Of a stretch of 64,000 nucleotides of DNA, positions 62,981-64,000 are shown one piece after another. Both the position numbers and the translations under genes were made by a program. This DNA is from Neobacillus dielmonensis (lineage in GTDB: Bacteria > Bacillota > Bacilli > Bacillales > Cytobacillaceae). The DNA is taken from positions 124,001 through 188,000 of the forward strand of contig NZ_HG942066.1 in NCBI RefSeq assembly GCF_000612665.1. Reading direction: 5' to 3'. The notes under the pieces are model-generated. The model worked only from the letters and a program-made list of their open reading frames with translations, had not been told where the DNA came from and did no database searches. Positions within the stretch are counted from its first letter, which is position 1. The number at the start of each line of letters is the position of its first letter.

Positions 62981-63288
62981 AGGCTCTGCTAAACGATCAT
63001 GTTGATTTTTTCACTCTGGGCTTGGAGCGTAAGGCATTCGACTCCTCGAAAATCCTTAATTATGCTATCGCATAATTTCGTGCCAAGAAAGTTCATGGAT
63101 GCTTTCCTTGTGCTATCGCATTTTCTACTTGCGTGGGCTGATCCAAGGAAGAAATTCAGTGTCCTGCGGGAAAACGGGCTGGGGAGAGACCCCGCAGGCG
63201 CGGTACTCGATGAGGAGGTTCCCCGGCAAGGCCGCGGGAACGCTTTAGCGACTGGAGCGGAAATCAACAGCCAAATTTAACAGAGCCT
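62981..63288. repeat. 308-bp inverted-repeat element (MITE-like or structured repeat)
   Basis: The ends match as inverted repeats: AGGCTCTGCTAAA at 62981 and TTTAACAGAGCCT ending at 63288 (one mismatch), with a second matching block TGTTGATTT / AAATCAACA inside. The interior is more GC-rich (GACCCCGCAGGCGCGG, GGAGCGGAAATCAACA) than the surroundings and contains smaller hairpins such as AATTATG-CTATC-GCATAATT. Similar GGAGCGGAAATCAACAG ends are familiar from dispersed intergenic repeats of Bacillaceae. No credible ORF lies inside. Confidence 0.8.
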
Positions 63289-63300
63289 TTGTTTAAGGGC

Positions 63301-63329
63301 AAAAAAAAAGATTGGTGTCGGCACCAATC
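63301..63329 (-). terminator. Minus-strand terminator without a visible gene
   Basis: GATTGGTG pairs with CACCAATC and, read on the minus strand, is followed by nine T. No minus-strand gene lies to its right in the window. Confidence 0.65.
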
Positions 63330-63384
63330 AAAATTATGGGAAGTTTTAAGAAATGAGTTCAGGTGAACCAATTTCTTAATTAAG

Positions 63385-63403
63385 TTACTTATATAGTAAG
63401 TAA
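63385..63403. promoter_or_regulatory. Inverted repeat upstream of the nucleoside phosphorylase
   Basis: Arms TTACTTA and TAAGTAA flank TATAG. It may be an operator on a promoter with TATAGT as -10. The rest of 63404-63589 shows nothing further except the ribosome binding site AGAAGGAG. Confidence 0.4.
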
Positions 63404-63589
63404 AACTTGTGTAGAATTTATAAGCAAATTATGTGGAAGTTGTGAAGAATTGTGAGTCAGGAAGGATATCGATAAAAACGTTTAAGAGCAGAAAAGAATT
63501 TACATTTTTCAATTATCTATTTCAACCACTATTTGGTAAAATTAACATAAACGTAATGGACTTCGGCCATATAAGAAGGAGTATAAAAT

Positions 63590-64000
63590 ATGGAAACAAA
63601 ATTGCAGCCTCATATCAGACTAGGAGAATCAGGCATTAACTATGCTTTATTGCCTGGAGACCCCGGACGTGTATTGGAAGTCGCTAAATTCTTAGATGAC
63701 GCAAAGGAAATGGCCTATAATCGAGAATATCGTACAGTAAAAGGAAGCTATAAAGGTATACCCATTTTAGTAACGTCCACGGGGATTGGCGGGGCCTCTA
63801 CAGGAATTGCAGTAGAGGAATTAAAGAATGTTGGTGTCAATGTGATGATTCGGATTGGCTCAAGCGGAGCATTACAGCCGCACCTTAAGCTGGGAGACCT
63901 AGTCTTGGCTTCAGGTGCAGTCAGAAATGATGGCGCTTCCGCTGCTTATATTGAGCACACTTATCCAGCGGTACCAGATACTCAATTATTGTTTCACGCG
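63590..64000 (+). CDS. Nucleoside phosphorylase (NP-1 family), N-terminal part
   Basis: This open frame of 137 codons starts at the ATG at 63590 after AAGGAG and runs off the right edge. LLPGDPGRV near residue 22 is the phosphate-binding loop, followed by NREYRT, STGIGGAST and IRIGSSGALQ. These fit the hexameric PNP/uridine phosphorylase family, which splits nucleosides with phosphate into free base and (deoxy)ribose 1-phosphate. Uridine versus purine specificity is decided further downstream. It may be controlled by the inverted repeat near 63394. Confidence 0.88.
   Translation, partial: METKLQPHIRLGESGINYALLPGDPGRVLEVAKFLDDAKEMAYNREYRTVKGSYKGIPILVTSTGIGGASTGIAVEELKNVGVNVMIRIGSSGALQPHLKLGDLVLASGAVRNDGASAAYIEHTYPAVPDTQLLFHA

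Noticed and set aside
62989-63280. Frames on both strands inside the inverted-repeat element
   Set aside because: They follow the GC-rich palindromic core, lack ribosome binding sites and match no family.

Overview
The window looks like a chromosomal segment of an endospore-forming member of the Bacillaceae. The evidence is AT-rich intergenic DNA, strong AGGAGG-type ribosome binding sites, frequent TTG and GTG starts, intrinsic terminators after most units, and several spore genes: a GerA-type germinant receptor operon, a YjcZ-family sporulation peptide, and a DUF3231 protein of the kind common in spore formers. The genus cannot be fixed from sequence reading alone. Bacillus, Neobacillus or Mesobacillus would all fit. 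I recognised no rRNA, tRNA, CRISPR array, prophage or transposase gene.

Layout. 1-6.5 kb: an edge-truncated GH27 alpha-galactosidase with a cre-like site, an aldo/keto reductase, a YcgR/YcgQ-type permease pair, a DoxX protein, a membrane-anchored gluzincin peptidase and an EamA transporter. 6.7-19.7 kb: a GH3 hydrolase, a DUF3231 protein, a SWIM/SNF2 helicase, an aminoglycoside-phosphotransferase-like kinase, a broken LD-carboxypeptidase, a DUF1835 gene pair, a HAD phosphatase and a luciferase-like monooxygenase with its FMN reductase. 19.9-26.4 kb: a nitrate assimilation operon (nirB, nirD, nitrate transporter, molybdenum nitrate reductase). A TnrA/GlnR box lies on its promoter, and a terminator-like hairpin sits between nirD and the transporter. 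26.6-31.7 kb: a Cys-rich-tailed membrane protein, an AraC/GyrI regulator, DUF421 and YggT proteins, and a catalase with a PerR box. 32-36.1 kb: a gerA-type tricistronic operon followed by a 51-codon two-helix gene that could be a receptor D subunit. 37.7-43.5 kb: a BceRS-BceAB-type antimicrobial-peptide sensing and detoxification module, divergent from a PadR/HAAS pair with a near-perfect operator. 43.8-56.9 kb: mostly single genes (CAP-domain secreted protein, SufR-like regulator, prolyl 4-hydroxylase, TrhO, SodA, DinB, YnfA, an MFS exporter behind a conditional terminator, a small alarmone hydrolase, acetyltransferase, esterase). 57-64 kb: a glutamate/aspartate symporter, a diguanylate cyclase, small membrane proteins, an orphan pair of OppBC-like permeases, a 308-bp inverted-repeat element and the start of a nucleoside phosphorylase.

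The most distinctive unexplained signal is a family of GC-rich palindromes with the core GGGGGACAGGCCCCC. They occur at seven or more places, usually against stop codons, and in four places as tandem arrays whose cores are spaced exactly 39 bp apart (four, three, two and two units). In several genes the repeat supplies the stop codon or the last codons. A second strong signal is the roughly 200-nt leader of the MFS exporter gene. It combines a promoter, a tiny upstream ORF whose stop codon lies in the 5' arm of a terminator, and a second hairpin covering the Shine-Dalgarno sequence. That is the architecture of antibiotic-responsive attenuation.
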